Source: Pseudarthrobacter chlorophenolicus | GTDB taxonomy: Bacteria; Actinomycetota; Actinomycetes; Actinomycetales; Micrococcaceae | Assembly (NCBI RefSeq): GCF_000962805.1 | Contig: NZ_JZTW01000003.1 | Location: forward strand, 62,001-126,000 | DNA: 64,000 nt | Direction: 5' to 3' | Shown here: in pieces, positions 9,253 through 19,760 of the stretch | Position numbering within the stretch: the stretch's first letter is position 1 | How the letters are laid out: each line of letters starts with the position of its first letter | Notes under the pieces: model-generated | The model's database searches: none | The model's input: only the letters and a program-made list of their open reading frames with translations | What the model was told of the DNA's origin: nothing | Position numbers and translations under genes: made by a program

Positions 9253-10047
9253 TCAGGCGCCCCAGCTGCGGTACAAGTCGGGGCGGCGCTCTGCAAGGTA
9301 GGGCACGCCGGCCCGCTCACGGCGGGGAGCGGCCGGGTCCAGTTCGGCGTACAGCAACACCGGCGCCTCCCCTGCTTCGGCCAGCAGTTTTCCGTCCGGC
9401 CCGGCGACGACGCTTCCGCCGAGAAACCGGCAGCCGTCTTCCACTCCGGAGTGGTTTGCGTAGGCGATGGCCAGCTGGCTTTCGAGCGCACGTGCCCTGA
9501 CCAGGATCTGCGGAACGTCGTTGAACCCGTGCGCCAGTGCGGTTGGCACCAGGAGGAGTTCTGCGCCAGCGGCGGCGGCCGCGCGCACAGCTTCGGGGAA
9601 CTCCACGTCGTAGCAGATCACCATGGAGGTGGGGAGCCCCTGGAAATTGACGACGGCGGGCCGTTCCGCGGCAGGGGTGAAAGCGGCACGTTCGTCAGGG
9701 CCGAAGAGATGGACCTTGCCGTAGCCAAGCAGCGTGCTGCCGTCCGCATCCAGCAGGGTTGCGCTGATCTGCCACTCGCCTCGCGGCGTGATCCGCGGCA
9801 AGCTGTAGACAAGCCCGATGCCGTGGTTGCGGGCAATGCCGGCGAGCCGGCGGTGGAGGCCAGGCAGTTCGGCGGGATCCAGGCCGGCCCGGACCCTGCG
9901 GGGGGCATAGCCCACCGGAAAGAGCTCAGGCGTCAGCAGCACTGCCGCGCCTGCGGCCGCCGCATCCCGCGCCGCACCGTCAATCACCGCGCAGTTCGCG
10001 TCAATATCAAGGACATCGGCATTTGCCTGCAGGAGTGCCAGCAGCAC
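9253..10047 (-). CDS. Carbon-nitrogen hydrolase (nitrilase superfamily)
   Basis: 264-aa hydrolase acting on non-peptide C-N bonds. The catalytic triad is visible: Glu in LLTPELFPVGYAP, Lys in LLGYGKVHLFGPDE and Cys in MVICYDVEFPEAV. I chose a GTG at 10047 (VLLALLQANADVLD...) because AAGGAAGG lies about 6 nt upstream and the protein then begins at the first beta strand of the fold; a longer reading to 10164 adds 39 residues of unrelated composition. Convergent with pucR, 23 bp apart. It may hydrolyse an amide or nitrile formed in the adjoining amine pathway; the substrate is unknown. Confidence 0.88.
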   Translation of the reverse strand: MLLALLQANADVLDIDANCAVIDGAARDAAAAGAAVLLTPELFPVGYAPRRVRAGLDPAELPGLHRRLAGIARNHGIGLVYSLPRITPRGEWQISATLLDADGSTLLGYGKVHLFGPDERAAFTPAAERPAVVNFQGLPTSMVICYDVEFPEAVRAAAAAGAELLLVPTALAHGFNDVPQILVRARALESQLAIAYANHSGVEDGCRFLGGSVVAGPDGKLLAEAGEAPVLLYAELDPAAPRRERAGVPYLAERRPDLYRSWGA

Positions 10048-10214
10048 TGTTCCCACCTTCCTTACTCCGGACGGGCCCCGGCTGGAGACCTTTGTCCAGC
10101 GTAGCCACCGCTTTGGACCGTCCTGCGGGACCATCTGCACCACGGCCGGGCTGCGGCGTACCAATTGACCTCACGGATCCATTCCAGTCACAAGATGACT
10201 CATGCGTTAACTTC

Positions 10215-10244
10215 TTGACTACAAGAGTGCAGATAGGGCAATGT
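10215..10244 (+). promoter_or_regulatory. Promoter of the ROK regulator gene
   Basis: TTGACT (10215-10220), an 18-nt spacer and CAATGT (10239-10244) end 7 nt before the ATG, with no Shine-Dalgarno. The layout predicts transcription starting at or next to the ATG. Confidence 0.6.
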
Positions 10245-10251
10245 TCTTAGC

Positions 10252-11442
10252 ATGTCCGCCACCCCGCGCTCAACGAGGAGCAAGCCCAAGAATCCCGGCT
10301 CGCAGTCTGCACTGCGCCAACTGAACCAGCAGCGGATCATCGAAAGCCTGATGGGCGGACCATCCACCCAGGCCGAACTCGCCAGGCAGACCGGACTCTC
10401 CACCGCCACCGTCTCCAACATCGTCAAAATCATGCTTGACTCCGGACTGGCGTCCACCGAACCAATCACCAGTTCCGGACGCCGGGCGCTGAATGTCCGG
10501 CTCAACAGCAACGGCGCAGTGGCGGTCGGCATCGACTTCGGCCGGCGGCACCTGCGGGTGGTGCTGGCCTCACTGAGCTACCACGTCATCGCCGAAGAAT
10601 CGGTCATGCTGCCGCTGGGCCACCAGGCGGAGGAAGGCATCCGGGCAGCGGTTGCCCTCCTCGCCAAACTCCTCGAGGAAAGCGGAACGGAACGCTCCTC
10701 GGTGGTGGGCGCCGGCGTCGGAATCCCCGGCCCCATCGACCGCCGCACCGGCACCGTGGCGCAGGGCGCCATCCTGCCGGAATGGGTGGGAATCAACATC
10801 CTCCAACACTTGGAAGACACGTTGAAAATCCCCGTCTTCATTGACAACGACGCCAACCTGGGAGCATGGTCCGAGGTTACCTGGGGTCAGCACACCGGCG
10901 TCAGCAACCTCATGTTCCTGAAGATCGGATCCGGCATCGGCGCAGGCCTCATCCTCAACGGCGCACCGTATTACGGGAACGTCGGCATCACCGGTGAAAT
11001 CGGCCACGCCACCATCCACGAGCAAGGCCTGGTGTGCCGCTGCGGCAACCGGGGCTGCCTGGAAACCATCGCGTCCACCACCACCATGATCGAACTTTTG
11101 AGCCGGGGCGAGGACCGCCCCCTGACCCCCGCGGACATCGTCCGGAAGGCCCTCAACCGCGACCCCGCCACCCTTCGCGTGGTGGATGATGCCGGCCTTT
11201 CCGTGGGCCGCGCACTGGGCAACGTGGCCAACCTGATCAACCCTGAAGTCATTGTGGTGGGCGGGCCCCTGGCGGGCCTTGGAGACCTGCTGCTGGATCC
11301 CATCAGGCGTGGCCTGGTCCGGCACGCCGTGCCCGTCATTGGCGAAACCACCACCCTCGCCATGTCATCCCTTGGCGACCGCGCTGAGGCCCTTGGCGCG
11401 GCGGCCCTGGTCTTTCAACACGCGGGCATCCGTAAAATGTAG
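10252..11442 (+). CDS. ROK family transcriptional regulator
   Basis: 396 aa. The N-terminal winged helix ([29 protein letters not shown], residues about 38-66) is followed by a ROK/ASKHA sugar-kinase-like domain with [13 protein letters not shown] and [13 protein letters not shown]. The zinc signature [10 protein letters not shown] is complete. This architecture (NagC/XylR-like) senses a sugar or sugar phosphate. It lies directly upstream of a monosaccharide ABC importer on the same strand, so it is the obvious candidate regulator; the inverted repeat at 11492-11514 is a possible operator. Confidence 0.92.
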   Translation: MSATPRSTRSKPKNPGSQSALRQLNQQRIIESLMGGPSTQAELARQTGLSTATVSNIVKIMLDSGLASTEPITSSGRRALNVRLNSNGAVAVGIDFGRRHLRVVLASLSYHVIAEESVMLPLGHQAEEGIRAAVALLAKLLEESGTERSSVVGAGVGIPGPIDRRTGTVAQGAILPEWVGINILQHLEDTLKIPVFIDNDANLGAWSEVTWGQHTGVSNLMFLKIGSGIGAGLILNGAPYYGNVGITGEIGHATIHEQGLVCRCGNRGCLETIASTTTMIELLSRGEDRPLTPADIVRKALNRDPATLRVVDDAGLSVGRALGNVANLINPEVIVVGGPLAGLGDLLLDPIRRGLVRHAVPVIGETTTLAMSSLGDRAEALGAAALVFQHAGIRKM

Positions 11443-11475
11443 ACCGTTTCGTTATCCGGCAATTGCGTTCAAGAC

Positions 11476-11514
11476 TTGACGACAATAGCTGTGATCCAGT
11501 TTACTTTTGGATCA
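11476..11514 (+). promoter_or_regulatory. Promoter and overlapping operator-like inverted repeat for the sugar ABC operon
   Basis: TTGACG (11476-11481), an 18-nt spacer and TTTACT (11500-11505) form a plausible sigma-A promoter. A perfect inverted repeat, TGATCCA (11492-11498) / TGGATCA (11508-11514) with a 9-bp spacer, straddles the -10 box. A repressor bound here would block RNA polymerase, and the ROK protein encoded just upstream is the best candidate. Confidence 0.65.
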
Positions 11515-11573
11515 GACGGCCCTGCGCTTTGCCGGCCGGACAAAGAAGTCATTGCATTGGAGGGTTAGGGCAG

Positions 11574-13136
<1,563 letters not shown>

Positions 13137-13179
13137 TCCCCTGGATCATCCCAGAAACTTCCGGACCCAAGGACTGACC

Positions 13180-14460
13180 ATGAACGCCCTCAAAAAGCTG
13201 TTTGGCGGCAACACCCGCCAATTCGGCATGATCTTTGCCCTGGTGGCTTTGATCGTCTTCTTCCAGATCTTCACCGAAGGCCGGACGCTGACGCCCGGCA
13301 ACGTCATCAACCTCTTCAACGGCAACTCCTACATCCTGATCCTTGCCATCGGCATGGTCCTGGTGATCATCGCCGGCCACATCGACCTTTCCGTCGGTTC
13401 GGTTGCGGCGTTCGTGGGTGTCACCGTTGCCTTGGCCATCCGCGACTGGGGCATCCCCTGGTGGGCCGGCGTCCTGCTCGGCCTCGTACTCGGCGCCGCC
13501 ATCGGTGCCTGGCAGGGGTGGTGGACCGCCTATGTGGGGATCCCCGCCTTCATCGTCACGCTGGCCGGCATGCTCCTGTTCCGCGGCTTCAACCAGTTCG
13601 TGGGCAAATCCAACACCATCCCCGTCCCCAACGACTTCCAGTACCTCGGTTCCGGCTACCTTCCGGAAGTTGGGCCCAACACCGGGTTCAACAACCTCAC
13701 CCTGCTCCTCGGGATCGCGGCCGCAGCGTTCGTGGTCTGGGGAGAACTGCGATCAAGGTCCCGCGCCAAAGCACTGGGTGCCGAGGTCCCGGAAATGTGG
13801 GTCACGGCCCTGAAGCTGGTCCTGGTCTGCGGTGCCATCCTTTACGCCACCTACCTGTTCGCCACCGGCCGGCCGGGAACATCCTTCCCCATCCCCGGCC
13901 TCATCCTGGCCGTCCTGGTGCTGCTCTACGGCTTCATCTCCTCCAGAACCATCCTGGGCCGCCACGTCTACGCAGTCGGCGGTAACCGGCACGCCGCCGA
14001 GCTTTCCGGCGTGCAGTCCAAGAAGGTCAACTTCCTGGTGATGATGAACATGTCCATCCTGGCGGGCCTGGCCGGCATGATCTTCGTGGGCCGTTCCACG
14101 GCATCAGGCCCGTTCGACGGCGTGGGCTGGGAATTGGACGCCATCGCTGCAGTCTTCATCGGCGGCGCCGCGGTGACCGGCGGCGTGGGCACCGTGGTGG
14201 GGTCCATCATCGGTGGCCTGGTCATGGCCGTACTGAACAACGGCCTGCAGCTGCTCGGCGTCGGCGCCGACCTCACCCAGATCATCAAGGGCCTGGTGCT
14301 GCTGATCGCCGTCGCCTTCGACGTCTACAACAAGAGCCAGGGCAAGAAGTCCATCATCGGCCTGCTGACCAGGAACATGGGCCGATCGAGTGGCCCCAGC
14401 GGCCCCACCCAGCCCGACGAAACCACCTCCACCAAGGAAGCGATTGCCAGGGAAGCCTGA
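13180..14460 (+). CDS. mmsB: Multiple monosaccharide ABC transporter, permease
   Basis: 426-aa integral membrane protein of the RbsC/XylH/MmsB type with about 10-11 hydrophobic segments. Family marks include GNSYILILAIGMVLVIIAGHIDLSVGSVAAFVG, GIPAFIVTLAGMLLFRG, LGRHVYAVGGNRHAAELSGV (the loop that contacts the ATPase) and AVFIGGAAVTGGVGTVVGSIIGG. The insertion of about 60 residues between membrane segments, giving more than 400 aa, is typical of MmsB/XylH. It lies 43 bp after mmsA. Confidence 0.93.
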   Translation: MNALKKLFGGNTRQFGMIFALVALIVFFQIFTEGRTLTPGNVINLFNGNSYILILAIGMVLVIIAGHIDLSVGSVAAFVGVTVALAIRDWGIPWWAGVLLGLVLGAAIGAWQGWWTAYVGIPAFIVTLAGMLLFRGFNQFVGKSNTIPVPNDFQYLGSGYLPEVGPNTGFNNLTLLLGIAAAAFVVWGELRSRSRAKALGAEVPEMWVTALKLVLVCGAILYATYLFATGRPGTSFPIPGLILAVLVLLYGFISSRTILGRHVYAVGGNRHAAELSGVQSKKVNFLVMMNMSILAGLAGMIFVGRSTASGPFDGVGWELDAIAAVFIGGAAVTGGVGTVVGSIIGGLVMAVLNNGLQLLGVGADLTQIIKGLVLLIAVAFDVYNKSQGKKSIIGLLTRNMGRSSGPSGPTQPDETTSTKEAIAREA

Positions 14461-14511
14461 GCTTTGCAACCGACTAGCGGTAATCCATCACACAGAGAGA
14501 GAAAACCAACT

Positions 14512-15609
14512 ATGCGAATGTTTGGTAAAGCAGGAAAGGCCGCAGCGGTAGCTGCCATCGCAGCACTGGCGCTGACGGGCTGCGGCCGCTCGGAAACCCC
14601 ATCGGGCGGAGCGAGCGGCGGCGCCGGCGGGTTCGAACAGAACTCCTCCATCGGCGTCGCGCTTCCCCAGAAGACCAGTGAAAACTGGGTCCTCGCGGAG
14701 AAGCTGTTCAATGACGGCCTCAACGGCGCGGGCTTCAAGGCTGACGTCCAGTTCGCCAACGGCGGCGTGTCCGAGCAGCAGAACCAGATCAGCGCCATGG
14801 TCACCAAGGGGGCAAAGGTCATCATCGTGGGTGCCATCGACGGCTCCCAGTTGGGCACCCAGCTCAAGCAGGCCAAGGATGCCGGCGCCACCATCATTGC
14901 CTATGACCGGCTGCTGCTGAACACCGAGAACGTGGACTACTACGTGGCCTACGACAACTTCAAGGTTGGCGAGCTGCAGGGCCAGGCACTGCTGGACGGA
15001 CTGAAGGCCAAGAAGCCCAATGGCCCGTACAACATCGAGCTGTTCGCCGGCTCCCCTGATGATGCGAACGCCAAGGTCTTCTTCGACGGCGCCATGAGCG
15101 TCCTGAAGCCGAAGATCGACGACGGCACGCTGAAGGTATTGTCCGGCCAGACGAACTTCGAACAGGCTGTGACCCAGGGCTGGAAGGCCGAGAATGCCCA
15201 GCGCCGCGCTGACACGCTGCTGACCGGCAGCTACACCAGCGCTTCCCTGGACGGTGTCCTCTCCCCCAACGACACCCTGGCCCGCGCAGTCCTGACCTCC
15301 GTCAAGGCAGCCGGCAAGCCGCTCCCCGTGGTGACCGGCCAGGACTCCGAGGTCGAGTCGGTAAAGTCCATCATGGCCGGGGAGCAGTACTCCACCATCA
15401 ACAAGGACACCCGCAAGCTCGTTGAGCACGCCATCACCATGGTGAAGGACCTCCAGGCCGGCAAGGACCTGGAAATCAACGACAAGGACTCCTACAACAA
15501 CGGTGTCAAGACCGTTCCGGCCTACCTGCTGGAGCCGGTCATCGTCACCGCCGCCAATGTGAAGACCGCTTACACGGACGATCCGGTACTCGGCCCGATC
15601 ACCAAGTAA
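14512..15609 (+). CDS. chvE: Sugar ABC transporter substrate-binding lipoprotein (ChvE-like)
   Basis: 365 aa. The signal peptide MRMFGKAGKAAAVAAIAALALTGC ends in a lipobox (LTGC), so the mature protein is lipid-anchored outside the membrane. The rest is a type I periplasmic-binding fold (IGVALPQKTSENWVLAEKLFNDGL; KVIIVGAIDGSQLG; IIAYDRLLLNTENVDYYVAYDNF; PLPVVTGQDSEVESVKSIMAGEQYSTI), closest by eye to ChvE/XylF binding proteins for aldoses. The ATG at 14512 is chosen because the signal peptide starts there and GAGAGAG precedes it. Last gene of the importer operon. Confidence 0.92.
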   Translation: MRMFGKAGKAAAVAAIAALALTGCGRSETPSGGASGGAGGFEQNSSIGVALPQKTSENWVLAEKLFNDGLNGAGFKADVQFANGGVSEQQNQISAMVTKGAKVIIVGAIDGSQLGTQLKQAKDAGATIIAYDRLLLNTENVDYYVAYDNFKVGELQGQALLDGLKAKKPNGPYNIELFAGSPDDANAKVFFDGAMSVLKPKIDDGTLKVLSGQTNFEQAVTQGWKAENAQRRADTLLTGSYTSASLDGVLSPNDTLARAVLTSVKAAGKPLPVVTGQDSEVESVKSIMAGEQYSTINKDTRKLVEHAITMVKDLQAGKDLEINDKDSYNNGVKTVPAYLLEPVIVTAANVKTAYTDDPVLGPITK

Positions 15610-15620
15610 CACCTCTTCAC

Positions 15621-15659
15621 GGAACAGCCCGGCTCCTATGTGGGAGCCGGGCTGTTTCC
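15621..15659 (+). terminator. Terminator of the sugar importer operon
   Basis: GGAACAGCCCGGCTCC pairs with GGAGCCGGGCTGTTTCC across a 5-nt loop, starting 11 bp after the binding-protein stop. A strong GC-rich stem serving the plus-strand operon and possibly also the convergent pectate lyase gene. Confidence 0.88.
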
Positions 15660-15689
15660 GTTTCCGCCGGCCGTTGCAGGCAGCGTGCC

Positions 15690-17063
15690 CTATCGCTTGA
15701 CCTTGAGCACTCCTGGGCCGGTGAACTTCAGCGCATGGTTCTTCACTGCCTGCGGGGTGCTGAATGCCTTGTAACTGTAGACGTCCGCGGGGTCCCAGCC
15801 CACGTCGGTGGTGAAGTCCCAGCCCGTCCAGTCCGGGGCCGGAGTTCCGCTGGCATCCGCCTCGGCCAGTGCCTCCGCACGGTTCTGCTCAAACGAGGCC
15901 CCGGCAATCGCGTTAAGGTCCGCGGGTTGCCCGTTGTACCAGGACCCGGTGTCGCGGAACCGGTTGCCGTTGTAGCTGCTGACCATGATGGACGGGTCAG
16001 CGCTGGGACCCGTGAACTCGAAGGCGTTGCGTTCGGAGAAGATCCGCGACTGGTAGCCGGCGCCGAGGAAGTAGCTGCTGCCGCCCTGGGCCTCGCTCAC
16101 CAACGGGTAGTGCGGATCATCGGTGCTTCCGGAGAAGTAATTGTTGACCACGTGGACCTGGCCAAACCGGACGCGGGGTGCGCGCTGCTGGAGGTTCTCG
16201 AAGTGATTGCCGATGTAGCTGACGCGCAGCTTGCCGCCGTCTTTGTCAACGTGCTCGTCGCCTGAACCCAAGAGCATGGTTTTGTCATGGTTGGAGAGCC
16301 TGCTGTTGGAAATGGTCACGAAGTCTGTGCCGTCCTTCAGATCGAGCAGGCCGTCGTGCCGGTTGGCCGGTTTACCGTTGGGACCCTTTGGAGCTTCGCT
16401 GTCAGGGAAGCGGCCGTCCGAAAGGCTGACATGATCAATCCACAGGTGATCCGATGTCACTGAGGAGACGGCGTCGAACCGAGCGTTCCAGGCGCCGTTG
16501 CCGTCGTCCGGCGACCACGTGCTGAAGAAGTCCACGGGCGCTTCCACACTGAGGTTTCGCATCACTACATTCGTTGCGCTCAGAATCACAATATTCGCAC
16601 CAACGAATCCTGCGTCCTCGCCGAGACCAACCAGTGTGGTGTTGCTGGGAAGGCTGACTTCAATCTGGCGCTTCATGTTGTTGCTGCCGGTCTGGCGAAG
16701 CTGCCGCTGCTTCTTGCAGTACTCGAACGTCTGGTCACTCCATACCTTGCCTTCGGGGCCAAAGCAGGAAATGTACTGATTGATGTCGTAGCCCGGAGCG
16801 TAGTCCTGCTCCCCGAGAATCCGCCCGTCCGGCGTTTGGTTGCCGTCGATGGTGCCGTTCACGTAGATGATTTTCGGCGCTGTGGGTTGGCCCTTGTTGG
16901 CAAGCGCTGCCTTGAGATCGGCCAGAGTGCTCACCTCGTAGCGGCTTTCGGCCGGAGCATCTGCGCCGCCATTCGTGCCACGTCCGACGGCGGCCCAACC
17001 AGTGGGTGCCCTCCGCCCGGCAGTTGGGTCGCCGGGACCCAGCCCTTTCCGTCGCTTAGACAC
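15690..17063 (-). CDS. Pectate lyase (PL1 family), N-terminus abnormal
   Basis: The 457-aa reading contains a complete parallel beta-helix pectate lyase: IIYVNGTIDGN, the NTTLVGLGEDAGFVGANIVI ladder, WNARFDAVSSVTSDHLWIDHVSLSDG (vWiDH motif), HDGLLDLKDGTDFVTISNS and RAPRVRFGQVHVVNNYF with the catalytic Arg. Such enzymes cleave polygalacturonate by beta-elimination outside the cell. Here there is no signal peptide: the first about 20 residues (SKRRKGLGPGDPTAGRR) are basic and unrelated, and run into the structured element at 17.05-17.35 kb. The secretion signal has probably been lost or replaced, so this may be a pseudogene or encode a non-secreted product. It lies next to a monosaccharide importer. 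Confidence 0.8.
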   Translation of the reverse strand: MSKRRKGLGPGDPTAGRRAPTGWAAVGRGTNGGADAPAESRYEVSTLADLKAALANKGQPTAPKIIYVNGTIDGNQTPDGRILGEQDYAPGYDINQYISCFGPEGKVWSDQTFEYCKKQRQLRQTGSNNMKRQIEVSLPSNTTLVGLGEDAGFVGANIVILSATNVVMRNLSVEAPVDFFSTWSPDDGNGAWNARFDAVSSVTSDHLWIDHVSLSDGRFPDSEAPKGPNGKPANRHDGLLDLKDGTDFVTISNSRLSNHDKTMLLGSGDEHVDKDGGKLRVSYIGNHFENLQQRAPRVRFGQVHVVNNYFSGSTDDPHYPLVSEAQGGSSYFLGAGYQSRIFSERNAFEFTGPSADPSIMVSSYNGNRFRDTGSWYNGQPADLNAIAGASFEQNRAEALAEADASGTPAPDWTGWDFTTDVGWDPADVYSYKAFSTPQAVKNHALKFTGPGVLKVKR

Positions 17064-17483
17064 GGCGCAAAGGGGACCGTTCGGTCGCTGGGCGACCTGC
17101 CGGACCCGATGCGCCGCGATGCGCTCCTACGAAAGGGCAGCGCACCGGCTGGTGCGCGGGCACGAGGAGGTTTGCGGTTCTTCGTATAGGCGCGCATCGC
17201 CGACCAGAGCGACGAGCAGGTCGCCCAGCGACCGGAGCGTTGCGGCGGGAGGAAGCGGCGTCCCGAGGGCCCCTCGGCGAGCCTGCGAGCCCTGGGGAGG
17301 GACCTCCGCGCTAAGCGCCGGCGAAGGGCCGCAGTCCTCCGTCCGCAGCTAATCGCCGGACTCGACTGCGCAAAGTCCTTCACAGGACAAACACAGGTTG
17401 AACCAGCAGTCCGCACAGGGATCCCGCTGATTGTTGATCCTGACGGCGGGCCTGCAGGCCTGCCCCGAAATCCTAGGAGTACA
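17064..17483. other. Gene-free GC-rich region between pectate lyase and the FtsX-type permease
   Basis: 420 bp without a convincing gene. The half nearest the lyase (about 17040-17345) is very GC-rich and hairpin-laden; the remainder (17350-17483) is ordinary leader for the downstream permease, with TAGGAG 6 nt before its GTG. Open frames cross it on both strands but show no recognisable protein. Confidence 0.6.
17083..17233. repeat. Inverted-repeat element with self-palindromic 18-bp ends
   Basis: GGTCGCTGGGCGACCTGC (17083-17100) is repeated in exact inverted form as GCAGGTCGCCCAGCGACC (17216-17233). Each copy holds its own GGTCGC-TGG-GCGACC hairpin. Inward similarity continues: both arms carry GCGATGCGC followed by CCTACGAA / CCTATACGAA at matching distances. 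The 151-bp unit could fold into a cruciform. It resembles a small non-autonomous mobile element or a structured dispersed repeat; no target-site duplication was identified. Confidence 0.65.
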
Positions 17484-18947
17484 GTGAGCGTCCTTGCCCG
17501 GAGTGTAGGCAACGCCTTCAGAAACAAAGTCAGGACTGCAGCCGTCGTTGCGGTCCTGGCCGTTGCCATCGGACTGGCTCTGGCCATGCTGGTGGCCAAC
17601 CAGGCCGTCGGAGCGAAAGTCCAGGAGCTCAACGCCTCCGTCGGAACGGTCCTGACCGTGAACCCGGCCGGAGGCCAAGGCTTCGAGGGCGGCGGCGAGC
17701 CGCTCACCACCGAGCAGGCAACCGCTGCAGCCGCCGTTCCCAACGTGAGTGCCGTCGTCGGGACCTCATCCCTCCGTCTGCGGAACGCCACGGAAGCTGC
17801 CGCCCAGGCGGCAGCGGGACAAACCGGCCAAGGCGGCCCCGGCGGACAGGGTGGGCAGGGCGGACCTGGCGGACAGGCTGCGGCAACGCTGACCACCAGC
17901 CTCACTGCGGCAGTGGACGCGGGAACCCTCGGCAACCGCAACCAGCAGTCAAATGGAACCACGGGATCCGGGTCAACCACGCAACCCATGCGGTCGCTGC
18001 CCATCACGGCCACCGGCATCGGCGCCGAGGTGGACTCCACGGGCAAGGCGCTCACCATTGCCGAAGGCGCAGGATTGGGCGACTACACGGCCGAATCGAC
18101 CAACGCCTTGCTGGGCACAACCCTTGCTGAGAAGAACAACCTGAGCATCGGCTCCACCTTCACCATCAACGATCAGGCCTACACCGTGGCCGGCCTGTTC
18201 GACGCCGGCACCTCCTTCGGCAACAACGCCGTCTACGTGACCCTGCCCACCGCCCAGGCCCTCGCCGGGACCCCCACCGAACTGTCCAGCATGATCGTTA
18301 CGGTGAATTCCCTGGAGAACGTCGATTCCACCAAGGCCGCCCTGCAGGACGCGCTCGGCACTGACAAGGCGGACGTCACACAGGGGCAAAACCTGGAGAC
18401 CGCCGTCAGCTCCCTCGGCAGTGTCAAGAACATCTCGTTCATCGCCTTCGTTGCCGCGCTCGCCACCGCCGGCCTGATCATCCTGTTGATCATGGTGATG
18501 CTGGTCCGCGAGCGCCGCCGGGAGATCGGCGTCCTGAAGGCCATCGGCGCACCCAACCGCACCATCGGCCTGCAATTCGTCCTCGAGGCCCTGGTCTTGG
18601 CGGCGCTGGGCAGCGCAGCGGGGGCCGTCATCGCAGCCTTTGCCAGCAGCGGCATCGCCTCCGCGCTGATCAGCACGAACAGCACCAGTACGACGCCGGC
18701 CGCCACCGCCGGGCGCGGCATGCCTGGCGGAGTCCCCGGCGGCGGAGCAGGTTTTCCGGGCGGAGGCCAGGGTGGGAACCCGTTCGGCGGCGCATCCCAG
18801 CTCCTCACCTCCGTCACTGCCAGCGCCTCCCCCGAAGTCATCGCGGCCGGCGTCGCGGCGGTGTTCGGCGTCGCGATCATTGGCGCCCTGGTTCCCGCGC
18901 TGCTCACGGCACGCATCCGTCCCATCGAAGTCCTGCGAGGAGAATAG
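17484..18947 (+). CDS. FtsX/MacB-type ABC transporter permease
   Basis: 487 aa. One N-terminal membrane segment (VRTAAVVAVLAVAIGLALAMLVANQAVG), a large extracellular MacB-like domain, then three C-terminal segments: ISFIAFVAALATAGLIILLIMVML followed by the family motif RERRREIGVLKAIGAPNRTI, LVLAALGSAAGAVIAAFASSG, and VIAAGVAAVFGVAIIGALVPALLTARIRPIEVLRGE. Two extracellular stretches are Gly-rich (GQGGPGGQGGQGGPGGQ near residue 113 and a GGVPGGGAGFPGGG-type run near residue 415). It starts at a GTG with TAGGAG upstream and is followed 2 bp later by its ATPase. Probable role: lipoprotein, peptide or antimicrobial export, or signalling. Cargo unknown. Confidence 0.9.
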   Translation: MSVLARSVGNAFRNKVRTAAVVAVLAVAIGLALAMLVANQAVGAKVQELNASVGTVLTVNPAGGQGFEGGGEPLTTEQATAAAAVPNVSAVVGTSSLRLRNATEAAAQAAAGQTGQGGPGGQGGQGGPGGQAAATLTTSLTAAVDAGTLGNRNQQSNGTTGSGSTTQPMRSLPITATGIGAEVDSTGKALTIAEGAGLGDYTAESTNALLGTTLAEKNNLSIGSTFTINDQAYTVAGLFDAGTSFGNNAVYVTLPTAQALAGTPTELSSMIVTVNSLENVDSTKAALQDALGTDKADVTQGQNLETAVSSLGSVKNISFIAFVAALATAGLIILLIMVMLVRERRREIGVLKAIGAPNRTIGLQFVLEALVLAALGSAAGAVIAAFASSGIASALISTNSTSTTPAATAGRGMPGGVPGGGAGFPGGGQGGNPFGGASQLLTSVTASASPEVIAAGVAAVFGVAIIGALVPALLTARIRPIEVLRGE

Positions 18948-18949
18948 CC

Positions 18950-19657
18950 ATGATTGAAGTCAAGAACCTGGTCCGCACCTTCAACTCCGGTGACCGCACC
19001 ATCAAGCCGGTCAACGATGTCAGCTTCGTCCTCGAGCAAGGCACCCTCGCATCGATCGTCGGAAAGAGCGGAAGCGGGAAGAGCACACTGCTCTCCCTCC
19101 TGGGTGCGCTGGACAAGCCCACCAGCGGAGACGTCGTCGTCAACGGCGTAAGCCTGGCGGGGATGCCCGACGCCAAACTGACCGAATACCGCCGGCGGGA
19201 CATCGGCTTCGTCTTCCAGCAGTTCAACCTGATTCCCAACCTCTCAGCAGTGGACAACGTGATGCTGCCCATGGAGTTCGCGGGAATGCGCAAGGCCGCC
19301 CGCCAGCAACGCGCCAAGGATCTGTTGGAGCAGGTCCAGCTGGTTCAGGACAAACACGACCGGCGCATCAACCGCCTGTCCGGCGGCGAGCAGCAGCGCG
19401 TCGCCATCGCCCGCGCCCTGGCGAACGAGCCGAAACTGATCCTGGCCGATGAGCCCACGGGCAACTTGGACGAGCAGACCGGGGACCACATCATCTCGCT
19501 CCTCAGTGCCCTAAGCCGCGACCACAACACCACCATCCTGGTGGTTACCCACGACCGTGCACTCGCCAATAAGACCGACCGCAGGTTCCGGCTGCAACAG
19601 GGAAAGCTGACCGAGGAGCCGGTGCGCCCCCGTGCCGCGGTCCCGGTGACCGCCTAG
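18950..19657 (+). CDS. ABC transporter ATP-binding protein (MacB/LolD type)
   Basis: 235-aa ATPase with Walker [11 protein letters not shown]-loop [24 protein letters not shown], signature [15 protein letters not shown], Walker [13 protein letters not shown] and H-loop VVTHD. The Q-loop block is typical of the MacB/LolD/FtsE group that partners FtsX-like permeases. It begins 2 bp after the permease stop with AGGAGAATAGCC before the ATG, so the two are translated together and form one exporter. Confidence 0.94.
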   Translation: MIEVKNLVRTFNSGDRTIKPVNDVSFVLEQGTLASIVGKSGSGKSTLLSLLGALDKPTSGDVVVNGVSLAGMPDAKLTEYRRRDIGFVFQQFNLIPNLSAVDNVMLPMEFAGMRKAARQQRAKDLLEQVQLVQDKHDRRINRLSGGEQQRVAIARALANEPKLILADEPTGNLDEQTGDHIISLLSALSRDHNTTILVVTHDRALANKTDRRFRLQQGKLTEEPVRPRAAVPVTA

Positions 19658-19760
19658 CAGTGACCAGGGAGGGCCGTCGTCGCGCTCTCCCCAGCCACCC
19701 CAGGCTCCCACGTGGATAGTTCCCCCCGCACCTCTTTCAGTCCTGTGGCAGGATGACTGA

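Noticed and set aside
16931..18058. Minus-strand open frame of about 375 codons spanning the GC-rich element and the FtsX-type gene
   Set aside because: Part is antisense to the permease and the rest is the inverted-repeat element. Pro/Arg-rich with no domain; not credible as a gene.
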